In this document: positions 15,451 through 24,503 of the stretch, piece by piece
Layout: every line of letters starts with the position of its first letter
Position numbering within the stretch: the stretch's first letter is position 1
NCBI RefSeq assembly: GCF_008271365.1
Contig: NZ_CP043430.1
Coordinates: 124,001-188,000 of the forward strand
Length of the DNA: 64,000 nucleotides
From: Microbacterium sp. 1S1
Lineage (GTDB): Bacteria > Actinomycetota > Actinomycetes > Actinomycetales > Microbacteriaceae
Direction of reading: 5' to 3'
The notes under the pieces: generated by a model
Database searches by the model: none
Told to the model about the DNA's origin: nothing
Seen by the model: the letters and a program-made list of their open reading frames with translations, nothing else
Position numbers and translations under genes: made by a program

Positions 15451-16611
15451 TCAGCGGCCGATGCGGGCGAGCCCCTGCTCGAGGTCCGCGATGAGGTCGG
15501 CCACGTCCTCGATGCCGACGGAGAGGCGCACGACGTTCTCCGGAACCGCGAGCTCGGTGCCGCGGACCGACGCGTGCGTCATCTCGGGCGGGTACCCGAT
15601 GAGCGACTCCACGCCGCCGAGCGACTCGGCGAGCTGGAAGAGGCTCGTGCTCTCGGCGAAGGCACGCGCCGCCTCCCCGCCGGCGGCGAGGCCGAGCGAG
15701 AGCATCCCCCCGAAGCCGCTCATCTGCCGGGCGGCGACCGCGTGCCCGGCATGCGACGACAGACCGGGATAGAAGACCTGGGCGAACTCGGGGCGCGCCT
15801 GCGCCCATTCGGCGATCGCCTGTGCGTTCTCGGAGTGCTGGCGCATCCGCACCGCGAGCGTCTTGATGCCGCGGGTCGTCAGCCAGGCGTCCAGCGGAGC
15901 AGAGACCGCGCCCACGGCGAACTGCTGGAACTTCACGGCCTCGACGAAGCGGTCGTCCCGGAAGACGACAGCGCCGCCGAGCACGTCGGAGTGTCCCCCG
16001 AGGTACTTGGTCGTCGAGTGCACGACGACGTCGGCGCCGAGCGCCAGGGGCTGCTGCAGGGCCGGCGAGGCGAACGTGTTGTCCACCACGACGAGGGCCC
16101 CCGCCGCGTGAGCGATCTCGGCGATGAGCGCGATGTCGATGACCTTGAGCAGCGGGTTGCTCGGCGTCTCCAACCACACGATGCGAGTCTCGGGACGGAT
16201 GGCAGCCCGGATCACGTCGACGTCGGACAGCTCGACGGTGGTCGTGTCGATCCCCCAGGGCGCGAGCACCTTCGTGAGCAGCCGGTAGGTGCCGCCGTAG
16301 ACGTCGTTGCCGAGCAGCACGTGATCGCCGGGCGCGAGGAGACCGCGCAGCAACCCGTCCTCCGCCGCGAGACCCGACGCGAACGAGAGCGCTGCGACCC
16401 CGCCCTCCAGCGCGGCGAGCTGCGTCTCCAGCGAGGAGCGCGTCGGGTTGCCGGCGCGATTGTACTCGTAGCCGTCGCGGAACCCGCCGATGCCGTCCTG
16501 CACGTGCGTCGAGGACTGGTAGATCGGCGGGATGATCGCCCCGGTGGTCGGGTCGGGCGCCTGTCCGGCGTGGATGGCGCGGGTGGCGAAGGCGTGATCG
16601 TGGTCGGACAT
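15451..16611 (-). CDS. metB: Cystathionine gamma-synthase / gamma-lyase family enzyme
   Basis: 386 residues of the Cys/Met metabolism PLP family. Lys202 in HSTTKYLGGHSD is the Schiff-base lysine; YEYNRAGNPTRSSLE and the VVVDNTFASP motif are present. Members act as cystathionine gamma-synthase or gamma-lyase and sequence alone does not separate them. The gene lies 54 bases downstream of a cystathionine beta-synthase gene on the same strand, which favours the lyase direction (homocysteine to cysteine). Confidence 0.9.
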   Translation of the reverse strand: MSDHDHAFATRAIHAGQAPDPTTGAIIPPIYQSSTHVQDGIGGFRDGYEYNRAGNPTRSSLETQLAALEGGVAALSFASGLAAEDGLLRGLLAPGDHVLLGNDVYGGTYRLLTKVLAPWGIDTTTVELSDVDVIRAAIRPETRIVWLETPSNPLLKVIDIALIAEIAHAAGALVVVDNTFASPALQQPLALGADVVVHSTTKYLGGHSDVLGGAVVFRDDRFVEAVKFQQFAVGAVSAPLDAWLTTRGIKTLAVRMRQHSENAQAIAEWAQARPEFAQVFYPGLSSHAGHAVAARQMSGFGGMLSLGLAAGGEAARAFAESTSLFQLAESLGGVESLIGYPPEMTHASVRGTELAVPENVVRLSVGIEDVADLIADLEQGLARIGR

Positions 16612-16665
16612 GCCCTCAGCCTACGTCCGGGTCCGCCGACCGGTCCCGGCCTGTTACGCCGCGCG

Positions 16666-18036
16666 TCACCGGGAGAGGTAGCCGAGCAGATCCTGCCGGG
16701 TCAGCACGGTGTGGGGCTTGCCGTCCTCCGTCACGAGCAGCGCGTCGGCGTCGGCCAGGGCGGCGCGCGCCTGGGCGACCGGGGCGTGGATGCCGATCAG
16801 CGGAAGCCGCTCCCCCGCGTGCGCTCCGACGGCGTCGCTCGGCTCGGCGTCGCCGCGGAAGAGCAGGTCGAGCAGACCCTTCTCGTCGACGGTGCCGACG
16901 ACCTCGCCCATCATCACCGGGGGTTCTGCACTGAGGACGACGAGTTGCGACACCTCGAACTCCGTCATCATCCCGATCGCCTCGAGCACCGTGTCGGTGG
17001 GATGGGCGTGCACGAGGTCGGGAAGGCCGTGCCGAGAGGCGCGCGCCGCGAGCACGTCGGCGACGGTCTCCCCCTCCTCCACCTCGCTGAACCCGTACGA
17101 GCGCATCCACCCGTCGTTGAAGATCTTGCCCAGGTAGCCCCGACCGCCGTCCGGCAGGAGCACGACCATGACGGCATCTGCAGGAAGCTGTCGGGCCAAG
17201 CGCAGCGCCCCAACCACCGCCATGCCGCTGGAGCCGCCGACGAGGATGCCCTCCTCGCGTGCGAGCCTGCGGGTCATCGCGAACGACTCCGCGTCACCGA
17301 CCGCGACGATCTCGTGCGGCACGGTCGGGTCGTAGGCGCCCGGCCAGATGTCCTCGCCCACGCCTTCGACGAGGTAGGGCCGGCCGGTGCCGCCGCTGTA
17401 GACGCTGCCCTCGGGGTCGACGCCGACGATGCGCACCCGGTCGCCCGACACCTCGCGCAGGTAGCGCCCGGTGCCGGTGATCGTGCCGCCCGTCCCCACA
17501 CCGGCGACGAAGTGGGTGATCCGGCCGTCGGTGTCGCGCCAGATCTCCGGCCCCGTCGTCTCGTAGTGACTGCGCGGCCCGTTCGGGTTCTCGTACTGGT
17601 TCGGCTTGAACGCGCCGGGGATCTCGCGCGCCAGTCGATCGCTCACGCTGTAGTACGACTCGGGGCTGTCGGCCGGGACCGACGTCGGGGTGACGACGAC
17701 CTCCGCGCCGTACGCCCGGAGCACGTCGATCTTGTCCTCCCCCACCTTGTCCGGGACCACGAACACGCAGTGGTAGCCGCGCTGCTGCGCGACGAGGGCG
17801 AGCCCGACGCCGGTGTTACCGCTCGTCGGCTCGACGATGGTGCCGCCCGGTTTCAGCTGGCCCGCGGCCTCGGCGGCATCGATGATGCGGGTGGCGATGC
17901 GGTCCTTCGCCGAGCCGCCGGGATTCAGGTACTCGAGCTTCACGAGCACCGTGCACGCGATGCCCTCGGTGACGTGCTGGAGCTTCACCAGAGGCGTGTC
18001 GCCGACGAGGTCGACGATGGAGTCTGCGTACTTCAT
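16666..18036 (-). CDS. Cystathionine beta-synthase
   Basis: 456 residues: an N-terminal PLP fold-type II domain with Lys44 in GGSAKDRI and SGNTG (72-76), and two C-terminal CBS domains (about 335-456). It joins serine (or O-acetylserine) and homocysteine to cystathionine. There is no N-terminal heme-binding region as in vertebrate enzymes, as expected in bacteria. It forms a two-gene unit with the downstream gamma-synthase/lyase gene. Confidence 0.93.
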   Translation of the reverse strand: MKYADSIVDLVGDTPLVKLQHVTEGIACTVLVKLEYLNPGGSAKDRIATRIIDAAEAAGQLKPGGTIVEPTSGNTGVGLALVAQQRGYHCVFVVPDKVGEDKIDVLRAYGAEVVVTPTSVPADSPESYYSVSDRLAREIPGAFKPNQYENPNGPRSHYETTGPEIWRDTDGRITHFVAGVGTGGTITGTGRYLREVSGDRVRIVGVDPEGSVYSGGTGRPYLVEGVGEDIWPGAYDPTVPHEIVAVGDAESFAMTRRLAREEGILVGGSSGMAVVGALRLARQLPADAVMVVLLPDGGRGYLGKIFNDGWMRSYGFSEVEEGETVADVLAARASRHGLPDLVHAHPTDTVLEAIGMMTEFEVSQLVVLSAEPPVMMGEVVGTVDEKGLLDLLFRGDAEPSDAVGAHAGERLPLIGIHAPVAQARAALADADALLVTEDGKPHTVLTRQDLLGYLSR

Positions 18037-18088
18037 CTGTTCAGGGTACGGCGAGGGTTCCCGCCGATGGGGCTGTGTTTCAGCGCCG

Positions 18089-18155
18089 CTTCGACAGGCT
18101 CAGCCACCCAGCACCTGGGTCCCTGAGCCTGTCGAAGGGCCTGAGCCTGTCGAAG
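18089..18155. repeat. Three copies of the CTTCGACAGGCTCAG repeat
   Basis: CTTCGACAGGCTCAG at 18089-18103 is followed by two copies of its reverse complement at 18123-18137 and 18141-18155. The first and second form a 15-bp stem that may terminate transcription between convergent-side genes. Related copies are near 35381 and 45008-45070. Confidence 0.8.
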
Positions 18156-18157
18156 GC

Positions 18158-19126
18158 TCAGCCCTTCGTCGCGCCGGCCAGCAGGCCGCGCACGAAGAAG
18201 CGCTGGAGGGCGAAGAACACGATCAGCGGGACGATGATCGAGATGAACGTTCCCGCCGACTGCAGGAACCACTTGTTGCCCCAGGTCCCGGAGAGCGAGT
18301 TCAGCGCCTGCGTGATCGGCAGGGCGCCGGGCGAGGCGAAGATCGTCGCGACCAGCAGGTCGTTCCATACCCAGAGGAACTGGAAGATCGCGAAGGACGC
18401 GATCGCCGGAGCGGCCAGGGGCAGGATGATCCGGAAGAACACCTGGCCGTGTCCTGCGCCGTCCACGCGCGCCGCCTCGATGATCTCACCGGGGATCTCG
18501 GAGATGAAGTTGTGGAGCATGAACGTCGCCAGCGGCAGCGCGAAGATCGCGTGCGCGATCCACACCCGCGCGAAGCTGTACTGCACCTCGTTCAGCCCGA
18601 ATCCGGGGAAGATCGGCACGTCGTTGATCGTCAGGCCGTCCGAGAACAGGCTCAGCAGCGGCACGAGAGCCATCTGCAGCGGAACGATCTGCAGCGCGAA
18701 CACGAAGATGAAGAGCATGTTCCGACCCTTGAAGTCGATCCATGCGAACGCGTACGCGGCGAGCGACGCCATGACGATCGGGAACACGGTCGCGGGGATC
18801 GTGATCGCCAGCGAGTTCACGAAGGCGGTCGCGAGGGTCGTCGACGTACCACCCGAGTTCCATGCCTGCACGTAGTTGTCGAACGTGAACTCAGGGTTGG
18901 CGAAGACCGTCCACCATCCGCTGTTCTGCGTGTCCGCTCCCGGGCGGAACGAGGTGACGAACAGCCCGAACGTCGGAATGGTCCAGAAGAGGGCGATGAC
19001 CGCGGCCGCGATCGTCGCGCCCTTCGAGGTCAGCTTCTTATGGGCGATCGCCTCGTTGCGGCGCGTGTCCCGCGCCACCTGGCGCTTGGTGCGGTTGTCC
19101 ACGACCGTGGCCTGCGTTGCACTCAT
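18158..19126 (-). CDS. Sugar ABC transporter permease (MalG-type)
   Basis: 322 residues, six membrane helices with an N-terminal cytoplasmic extension. The EAA loop EAARVDGAGHGQVFFRIILP contacts the ATPase. It pairs with the MalF-type permease whose gene ends where this one begins (1-base overlap). The operon has no ATPase gene, as is common in actinobacteria where one MsiK-type ATPase serves many sugar importers. Confidence 0.93.
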   Translation of the reverse strand: MSATQATVVDNRTKRQVARDTRRNEAIAHKKLTSKGATIAAAVIALFWTIPTFGLFVTSFRPGADTQNSGWWTVFANPEFTFDNYVQAWNSGGTSTTLATAFVNSLAITIPATVFPIVMASLAAYAFAWIDFKGRNMLFIFVFALQIVPLQMALVPLLSLFSDGLTINDVPIFPGFGLNEVQYSFARVWIAHAIFALPLATFMLHNFISEIPGEIIEAARVDGAGHGQVFFRIILPLAAPAIASFAIFQFLWVWNDLLVATIFASPGALPITQALNSLSGTWGNKWFLQSAGTFISIIVPLIVFFALQRFFVRGLLAGATKG

Positions 19127-20463
19127 CAGCGGATCTCCCTCTGCTTGGCCATCGATCGGGCGTTGTAGACGATCAGCGGCAACACGAACAGGAACAGCAC
19201 GACGGCGAGCGCCGACGAGTGCCCGTAGCTCTGGAACCGCTGCTGCTGGTTGACCATCTCGAAGCCGAGGACGCTGGTCTCATCCCGGCCACCGGTCATC
19301 ACGGCGACGATGTCGTACACCTTGAGCGACGCGATCGTGATGGTCGTGAGCACCACGATCAGCGACGACCGGATGCCGGGCACCGTCACGTTGCGGAACC
19401 GCTGCCAGGCGTTCGTCCCGTCGAGCTCGGCCGCCTCCATCTGCTCCACCGGGACCGCCTTGATCGCGGCCGAGAGGATCACCATCGCGAATCCCGTCTG
19501 GGTCCAGATGAAGACGATGAGCAGCATGAGGGTGTTGAGGATCGGCTTGATCGCCAGCCACTGCACCGGATCGCCGCCGAACGCGGTGACGATGGCGTTG
19601 AGGAGGCCGATCTGATCGCCCTGGCGGGCGTCGTACATGAACTTCCAGATGATGCCCGCGCCGACGAACGAGATCGCCACCGGCATGAACACGAGCACCT
19701 TGAGGAACTTCTCGCCGCGCGCCCGGTCGATGAACACGGCGTAGGCGAGGCCGATGACCACCGAGATCACCGGAGCCAGCAGCGCCCAGATGATCGTGTT
19801 GATCACCGACGAGGTGCCGACCGGGTTGGTGAAGACCCAGATGTAGTTCTCGAGTCCGACGAACTCGTCGCCGGTCTTGTCGAAGAAGGACTTGAAGATC
19901 GTCGAGATCGCGGGGTAGATCAGCCCCAGCAGCAGCATGATCGACGCCGGGGCCATGAACAGCACGAGCTGGAACAGGTAGCCGGCGCCCTGGCGGGCGC
20001 GGAAGTCGGCGAAGAAGAGGAGCGCGCCGACGAGCAGCGCGATGGCCACGACGTACACGACGGCGTTGGCGTAGGGGCGCAGCAGCAGCAGGGCGAGCAC
20101 CGGGATCACCAGGCACGCGACCAGCCGCATGATGAAGTAGCCGCGGCCGGGGCGGGGCGCGAACTCGATCAGCACCAGGATGAGGGCCACGACCACGCCG
20201 AACACGAGCAGCACGGCCGGGATCTGCACCAGCGGGTTCAGACCGCCGAGCCACAGGAAGAAGCTGTTGAGCGAGAAACCGATGGTGATCCGCGAGGACT
20301 CCTCGGTCGGCGCGGTGAACGCGAGGAGCAGCGCGAGGGCGACGACGACCACGAAGCCGATCGCGAGGACCGTGCGGGTGACGTTCCTCCCCTTCGCATC
20401 GGTGCCGTGCGTCGTCGGTGGCGCGTCAGCCTCGACGGGTTTCTCGATGGTCGCGTGCGACAT
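19126..20463 (-). CDS. Sugar ABC transporter permease (MalF/AglF-type, extended)
   Basis: 445 residues. The C-terminal 300 residues are a standard permease with the EAA loop EAAELDGTNAWQRF. The N-terminal 150 residues add several membrane helices, an extension seen in alpha-glucoside-type permeases. It lies between the binding-protein gene and the MalG-type gene. The long intergenic hairpin before it probably lowers its expression relative to the binding protein. Confidence 0.92.
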   Translation of the reverse strand: MSHATIEKPVEADAPPTTHGTDAKGRNVTRTVLAIGFVVVVALALLLAFTAPTEESSRITIGFSLNSFFLWLGGLNPLVQIPAVLLVFGVVVALILVLIEFAPRPGRGYFIMRLVACLVIPVLALLLLRPYANAVVYVVAIALLVGALLFFADFRARQGAGYLFQLVLFMAPASIMLLLGLIYPAISTIFKSFFDKTGDEFVGLENYIWVFTNPVGTSSVINTIIWALLAPVISVVIGLAYAVFIDRARGEKFLKVLVFMPVAISFVGAGIIWKFMYDARQGDQIGLLNAIVTAFGGDPVQWLAIKPILNTLMLLIVFIWTQTGFAMVILSAAIKAVPVEQMEAAELDGTNAWQRFRNVTVPGIRSSLIVVLTTITIASLKVYDIVAVMTGGRDETSVLGFEMVNQQQRFQSYGHSSALAVVLFLFVLPLIVYNARSMAKQREIR

Positions 20464-20513
20464 GGACGTCCCCTTCTGGATAGTGCTGGGTTCCCGGGCA
20501 GTACGGATCGGTG

Positions 20514-20548
20514 GAGCGGGGGCCGGGCTGTGCAGCCCGGCCCCGCTC
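20514..20548 (-). terminator. Attenuating hairpin between binding-protein and permease genes
   Basis: A GC-rich 16-bp stem with one bulged base (GAGCGGGG... / ...CCCCGCTC) and a two-base loop lies in the 111-base gap. No U-run follows, so it is more likely a partial terminator or 3' stabiliser for the binding-protein message. Confidence 0.65.
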
Positions 20549-20574
20549 TGCCTACGACGATCGCGTCGAGGCGA

Positions 20575-21903
20575 TCAGTTCTCGTAGCCGGCCTGGATGT
20601 CGGAGAGCACCGTCTCGGTGTCCTTGCCGTCGATCCAGTCGACCATCCCCTTCCAGAACGACCCCGAGCCGACCGTGGACGGCATCAGGTCGGAGGCGTC
20701 GAACCGGAAGGTCGTCGCGTCGTCCTGCATGATGGTCATCGCCTCCTGGAGGAACTCGCTCGAGGCGAGGCTCGGGTCGGCGTTCTTGTTGGCGGAGATC
20801 ACGCCGCCCAGCTCGACACGCGCGTCGGCGAACTCCGGCGATGCCATGAACTCGAGCACCTGCTGGGTGGCCTCGTCGTCGGAGAAGGCCGCGACGAACT
20901 CACCGCCACCCTCGACCTGGAGCTCGCCCGCGGTCTCACCCGGCATGATGAACGCGTAGACGTCGCCGTCCGGAGCGACCTCAGGGACGTTGCCCTCCGC
21001 GGTCTCGGTGTCGAGGAAGTTCGCCGACAGGAACGAGGCCTGGTGGGTCAGTGCGCAGTCGCCCTTCGCCACCGCGTTGGCGACGTCGCCGAAGGCGGTG
21101 GAGTTGATGCTCTTGACGTCGCCGTAGCCCGCGTTCACGTACTCCGGATTGAGCAGGATCTCGCCGACGGCGTCGAAGGCCTGCTTGATCTCGGGGTCGG
21201 TGAACTTGACGTCGCCGGCCACCCAGTCGTCGTAGACATCCGGGCCCGACTGACGCAGCACGAGGTCCTCGATCCAGTCCGTGCCCGGCCAGCCCGAGGC
21301 CGCCTCGGAGGCGAAGCCGGCGCACCAGGCCGGACCGCCGGTCTTCTCGACGATGGTGTCGGTGAGCGCGATCATGTCGTCCCAGGTCTCCGGAACCTCG
21401 ACACCCCACTCGGCGAACTGCTTCGGGGAGTACCAGACGTAGCCCTTGAGGTTCGCGAGCATCGGCGCCGCGTAGAAGGTGTCGTCGAACGTGCCGTACT
21501 TCTTCCAGTCCTCGGACCAGTTCTCGTCGACGGCCTTCTCCACGGCCTCGGGCGCCGGCATGACCTTGCCGGTGTCGACGAGGGTCTTGAGCAGACCGGG
21601 CTGCGGCACGATCGCGATGTCGGGGGCGTCTCCACCCGTCACCTTGGTGACGATGTTGCCCTCGAAGCCCTTGTCGCCGGTGTACTCGACCTTGATGCCG
21701 GTGTCCTTCGTGAACTGCTCGAAGGAGGCGTTGAGGTCGTCGGCCTCGACGCCCGTGATGCCGCCGGAGATCCGGACCGTGTCCTTGGTCTCCCCGCTGC
21801 CGCCGTCGCCGCTTCCGCCCTCGGCGCAGCCCGCGAGCGCAAGAGATGCGACGCCGACGAGTGCGATGGGGGCGAGCAGGCGGTATCGCTGTGACAAAGC
21901 CAT
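20575..21903 (-). CDS. Sugar-binding lipoprotein of an ABC importer (AglE-like)
   Basis: 442 residues. The signal sequence ends in a lipobox (SLALAGC, Cys26) followed by a Gly/Ser linker, so the mature protein is lipid anchored. The rest is a family 1 solute-binding fold; the sequence (for example GFEGNIVTKVTGGDAPDIAI) resembles alpha-glucoside-binding proteins. ATG at 21903 begins the signal peptide. It is the first gene of the importer operon and divergent from the LacI regulator. The substrate is a glucoside by resemblance only. Confidence 0.9.
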   Translation of the reverse strand: MALSQRYRLLAPIALVGVASLALAGCAEGGSGDGGSGETKDTVRISGGITGVEADDLNASFEQFTKDTGIKVEYTGDKGFEGNIVTKVTGGDAPDIAIVPQPGLLKTLVDTGKVMPAPEAVEKAVDENWSEDWKKYGTFDDTFYAAPMLANLKGYVWYSPKQFAEWGVEVPETWDDMIALTDTIVEKTGGPAWCAGFASEAASGWPGTDWIEDLVLRQSGPDVYDDWVAGDVKFTDPEIKQAFDAVGEILLNPEYVNAGYGDVKSINSTAFGDVANAVAKGDCALTHQASFLSANFLDTETAEGNVPEVAPDGDVYAFIMPGETAGELQVEGGGEFVAAFSDDEATQQVLEFMASPEFADARVELGGVISANKNADPSLASSEFLQEAMTIMQDDATTFRFDASDLMPSTVGSGSFWKGMVDWIDGKDTETVLSDIQAGYEN

Positions 21904-21966
21904 GTACTTCTCCTCTTCCGGTGGATCTTCCGTCCGCCCAAGGAGAGCAATCGCCGCAACCATTGG

Positions 21967-21978
21967 GGAACCGATTCC
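21967..21978. promoter_or_regulatory. LacI-type half-symmetric operator candidate
   Basis: GGAACCGATTCC, a 12-bp palindrome with one mismatch and the central CG typical of LacI-family sites, in the leader of the binding-protein gene. Confidence 0.5.
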
Positions 21979-22065
21979 AGGCCAACCTACTCGGGTTCCT
22001 TCTCGCCGTACAACTGGGGAAGGTTACAAGATCACAACCCTTTGACGGAGCCTGTTCCCCGACGA

Positions 22066-22079
22066 TGGGAGCGCTCCCA
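22066..22079. promoter_or_regulatory. Perfect CebR/CelR-type operator
   Basis: TGGGAGCGCTCCCA is a perfect 14-bp palindrome and identical to the site known for CebR (Streptomyces) and CelR (Thermobifida). It lies between the divergent importer and LacI-family genes. Confidence 0.85.
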
Positions 22080-22092
22080 GTCCATGGCGTCT

Positions 22093-22104
22093 GGAACCGG
22101 TTCC
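22093..22104. promoter_or_regulatory. LacI-type operator candidate
   Basis: GGAACCGGTTCC, a perfect 12-bp palindrome with central CG, 13 bases after the CebR-type site and about 80 bases upstream of the regulator gene; it may serve autoregulation. Confidence 0.6.
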
Positions 22105-22186
22105 TCCTCGCGTGTGGAACGATTACGATGGCTCCCGGCGAGCGCCCGATGGCTCGCCGTCGTGGAACCGCGTCGAGGAGGACACG

Positions 22187-23191
22187 ATGAGCACGATCGC
22201 CGACGTCGCGACGCGCGCCGGTGTGTCCAAGGCCACCGCCAGCCGCGCCCTCAGCGGTCGCGGCTACGTCTCGGAGGAGACCAGGCAGCGCGTGGAGGAG
22301 GCGGCACAGTCCCTCGCGTACGTCGCTCACTCCTCCGCCACGAGCCTCGCCACGGGGCGCACGGGCACCGTCGGGCTGGTGATGCCCCCGGTCGACCGCT
22401 GGTTCTTCTCGGAGCTGCTCGCCGGGGTGCAGGAGGCGCTGCTCGCCCTCGACTACGACCTGTCGCTCTACGGTGTCCCCGAGCGCTCCGGCACCAGGGA
22501 GCGATTATTCGAGAGCGTGCTGCCGGGCCGGAGGTTCGACGGCATCATCGCCGTCGGCATCCAGCCCAGCGCCCGTGAGCTGGAGCGGCTGCACCGCACA
22601 GGGCGCCCGCTCGTGAGCGTAGGCCCCTACAGCGCCGGGGCGAGCGCCGTGTCGATCGACGACGCCGCCGCGGCGCGGATCGCGACCGAGCATCTGATCG
22701 AGCTCGGCCACACCGACATCGCCTTCGTGGGCGGCGCCACCGACGACACCGATCTCAGCTACGGCGATGCCCGCCGCCTCGCCGGCTATCGCGAGGCGCT
22801 GCACGCGGCGGGGCTGACCCCACGGGCGCGGGTCGCGGGCGCGGCGCCGACCATGCCCGGTGGCTACGCCGCGGCGGCGGGGCTCCTCGGCGACCGGCGG
22901 CACCGTCCGACCGCGATCGTCGGCGTCTGCGACGAGGCCGCCATCGGTGCCGTGATCGCGGCCCGCCGCCTGGGCATCGCGGTGCCGACCGAGCTCAGCG
23001 TCGTCGGCATCGACGACCATGAGCACGCGGAGATGTTCGCCCTCACCACCATCGGGCAGTCGCCGCGGGAGCAGGGCAAGGAAGCCGTGCGCCTGCTGAC
23101 GCGCCGGATGAACGAGCCGGACGCCCCGGTCGAGCGCATCGAGGCCGGATCGGCGCTCGTCGTGCGCAGTTCGACCGCGGCGCCACGCTGA
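22187..23191 (+). CDS. LacI-family transcriptional regulator
   Basis: 334 residues. The N-terminal helix-turn-helix (TIADVATRAGVSKATASRALSG) and hinge are followed by a periplasmic-binding-type sugar-sensing domain. ATG at 22187 is preceded by GAGGAG at good spacing. It is divergent from the sugar importer, with three LacI-type palindromes between them, so it probably represses that operon until a sugar inducer binds. Confidence 0.94.
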   Translation: MSTIADVATRAGVSKATASRALSGRGYVSEETRQRVEEAAQSLAYVAHSSATSLATGRTGTVGLVMPPVDRWFFSELLAGVQEALLALDYDLSLYGVPERSGTRERLFESVLPGRRFDGIIAVGIQPSARELERLHRTGRPLVSVGPYSAGASAVSIDDAAAARIATEHLIELGHTDIAFVGGATDDTDLSYGDARRLAGYREALHAAGLTPRARVAGAAPTMPGGYAAAAGLLGDRRHRPTAIVGVCDEAAIGAVIAARRLGIAVPTELSVVGIDDHEHAEMFALTTIGQSPREQGKEAVRLLTRRMNEPDAPVERIEAGSALVVRSSTAAPR

Positions 23192-23205
23192 GTCCCGTGG
23201 ACGCA

Positions 23206-23236
23206 CGAAGGCCCCGGGCGGAACCCGGGGCCTTCG
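23206..23236. terminator. Terminator between lacI-type gene and rplL
   Basis: A perfect 13-bp stem (CGAAGGCCCCGGG / CCCGGGGCCTTCG) with a 5-base loop between convergent genes; it can serve both strands. Confidence 0.85.
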
Positions 23237-23258
23237 CAGAAGCGCTGGTGCGCTGGAA

Positions 23259-23642
23259 TTACTTGAGGGTGACGGTCGCGCCGGCCTCTTCCAGAGCAGC
23301 CTTGGCCTTCTCGGCCGTCTCCTTGTTGGCGCCCTCGAGGACGGCCTTCGGAGCACCGTCGACGACGGCCTTGGCCTCGCCGAGGCCGAGCGAGGTGAGC
23401 TCGCGGACAGCCTTGATGACCTGGATCTTCTTGTCGCCAGCAGCCTCGAGGATGACGTCGAAGGAGTCCTTCTCCTCCTCGGCCGCGGCCTCGCCTGCGC
23501 CGCCAGCGGCACCGGCGACGGCGACGGGGGCAGCAGCGGTGACCTCGAACTTCTCCTCGAACGCCTTCACGAACTCGTTGAGCTCGATGAGGGTCAGGCC
23601 GGCGAACTGCTCGAGCAGCTCCTCGGTGGAAAGCTTCGCCAT
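23259..23642 (-). CDS. rplL: 50S ribosomal protein L7/L12
   Basis: 127 residues. N-terminal dimerisation region ([20 protein letters not shown]), Ala/Gly-rich hinge ([18 protein letters not shown]), and C-terminal factor-binding domain ending in AGATVTLK. It forms the ribosomal stalk with L10 and lies 48 bases downstream of rplJ. Confidence 0.98.
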   Translation of the reverse strand: MAKLSTEELLEQFAGLTLIELNEFVKAFEEKFEVTAAAPVAVAGAAGGAGEAAAEEEKDSFDVILEAAGDKKIQVIKAVRELTSLGLGEAKAVVDGAPKAVLEGANKETAEKAKAALEEAGATVTLK

Positions 23643-23690
23643 GATGTATCTCCTAGATAGATGGGGTTTGTAGACGAGATCGCCGGTCGC

Positions 23691-24179
23691 TTACGCGGCC
23701 TCGGCGGTCTCCAGCTTTTCGCGAAGCGCGTCGATGGTGGCGGCAGCCTTGCCCATCGTCGCCTTCATCATTCCCGCGGCCTTCGCCAGCAGAACCTCAC
23801 GGCTCTCGAGCGCGGCGTACGTGTTGACCTCGTCGGCGGTGAGGGCCTTGCCCTCGAAGATGCCCGACTTGATCACGAGAAGCGGGTTGGCCTTGGCGAA
23901 GTCACGCAGAGCCTTGGCGGTGGCGACGAAGTCACCGTGCACGAACGCGACAGCCGACGGCCCCTTGAGGTCCTCGTCCAGCGCGGAGATGCCTGCCTTG
24001 TTGGCGGCGATCTTGGTCAGCGTGTTCTTCACCACGGCGTACTCAGCGTCCTGACGGATGCTGTTGCGCAGCTGCTTGAGCTGGGCAACCGTCAGACCGC
24101 GGTACTCGGTCAGCAGGACGGCGTTCGAGTTCTCGAATGACTTCGTGAGCTCGTTGACCGATGCATCCTTCTGCGCCAT
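23691..24179 (-). CDS. rplJ: 50S ribosomal protein L10
   Basis: 162 residues from ATG 24179, starting MAQKDASVNELTKSF. The N-terminal rRNA-binding domain and the C-terminal helix that holds L7/L12 dimers are present. A purine-rich AAGGAG precedes the start. The upstream 150-base leader carries stem structures of the L10 type. Confidence 0.97.
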   Translation of the reverse strand: MAQKDASVNELTKSFENSNAVLLTEYRGLTVAQLKQLRNSIRQDAEYAVVKNTLTKIAANKAGISALDEDLKGPSAVAFVHGDFVATAKALRDFAKANPLLVIKSGIFEGKALTADEVNTYAALESREVLLAKAAGMMKATMGKAAATIDALREKLETAEAA

Positions 24180-24330
24180 GGTCACTCCTTGGTGTGTACG
24201 AGGCGCCGCACGGTGGTGGGGCGCCGGCCTCCGACCCCCTGCAAAAGAGAAGAGCTCCGGCGCAAGCGCACGGAGCTCGGAAGTTCGTGACACCTGCGCG
24301 GGCCCCTGCGTTGCAGAGCTTCGATCCTGC
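24180..24330 (-). promoter_or_regulatory. Ribosomal protein L10 leader with attenuator hairpin
   Basis: The minus-strand leader of rplJ is strongly structured. A hairpin at 24252-24278 (GAGCTCCG / CGGAGCTC stem) is followed by TCTCTTTT (24250-24243), which looks like an intrinsic attenuator. L10(L12) complexes are known to bind such leaders in bacteria. Exact boundaries are a guess. Confidence 0.6.
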
Positions 24331-24420
24331 GTGCTTGCGCACACACGATGACCAGCGGTCTTCGGTTATGACCACTGTACCCCACCCCCATCTCTCCCCC
24401 AAATCCCCCTCCTCTTTCCG

Positions 24421-24499
24421 TCGACCCACCCCTCTGCGTGCACCCCGGCCCCCTACGACCGCACGCATGGGGCCGGGGCGCACGGAAGGGGTGGGTCGA
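24421..24499. repeat. Long palindromic intergenic repeat, copy 1
   Basis: About 80 bases with outer arms TCGACCCACCCCT / AGGGGTGGGTCGA and inner arms CCCCGGCCCC / GGGGCCGGGG, between the L10 leader and a nuclease-like gene. Same family as the elements at 25578, 35270 and 43538. Confidence 0.75.
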
Positions 24500-24503
24500 T
24501 GTC

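Noticed and set aside
15310..18126. Open frame of about 940 codons antisense to the cystathionine enzymes
   Set aside because: Same reason: mirrored codon bias, no recognisable domain, and both genes on the other strand are certain.
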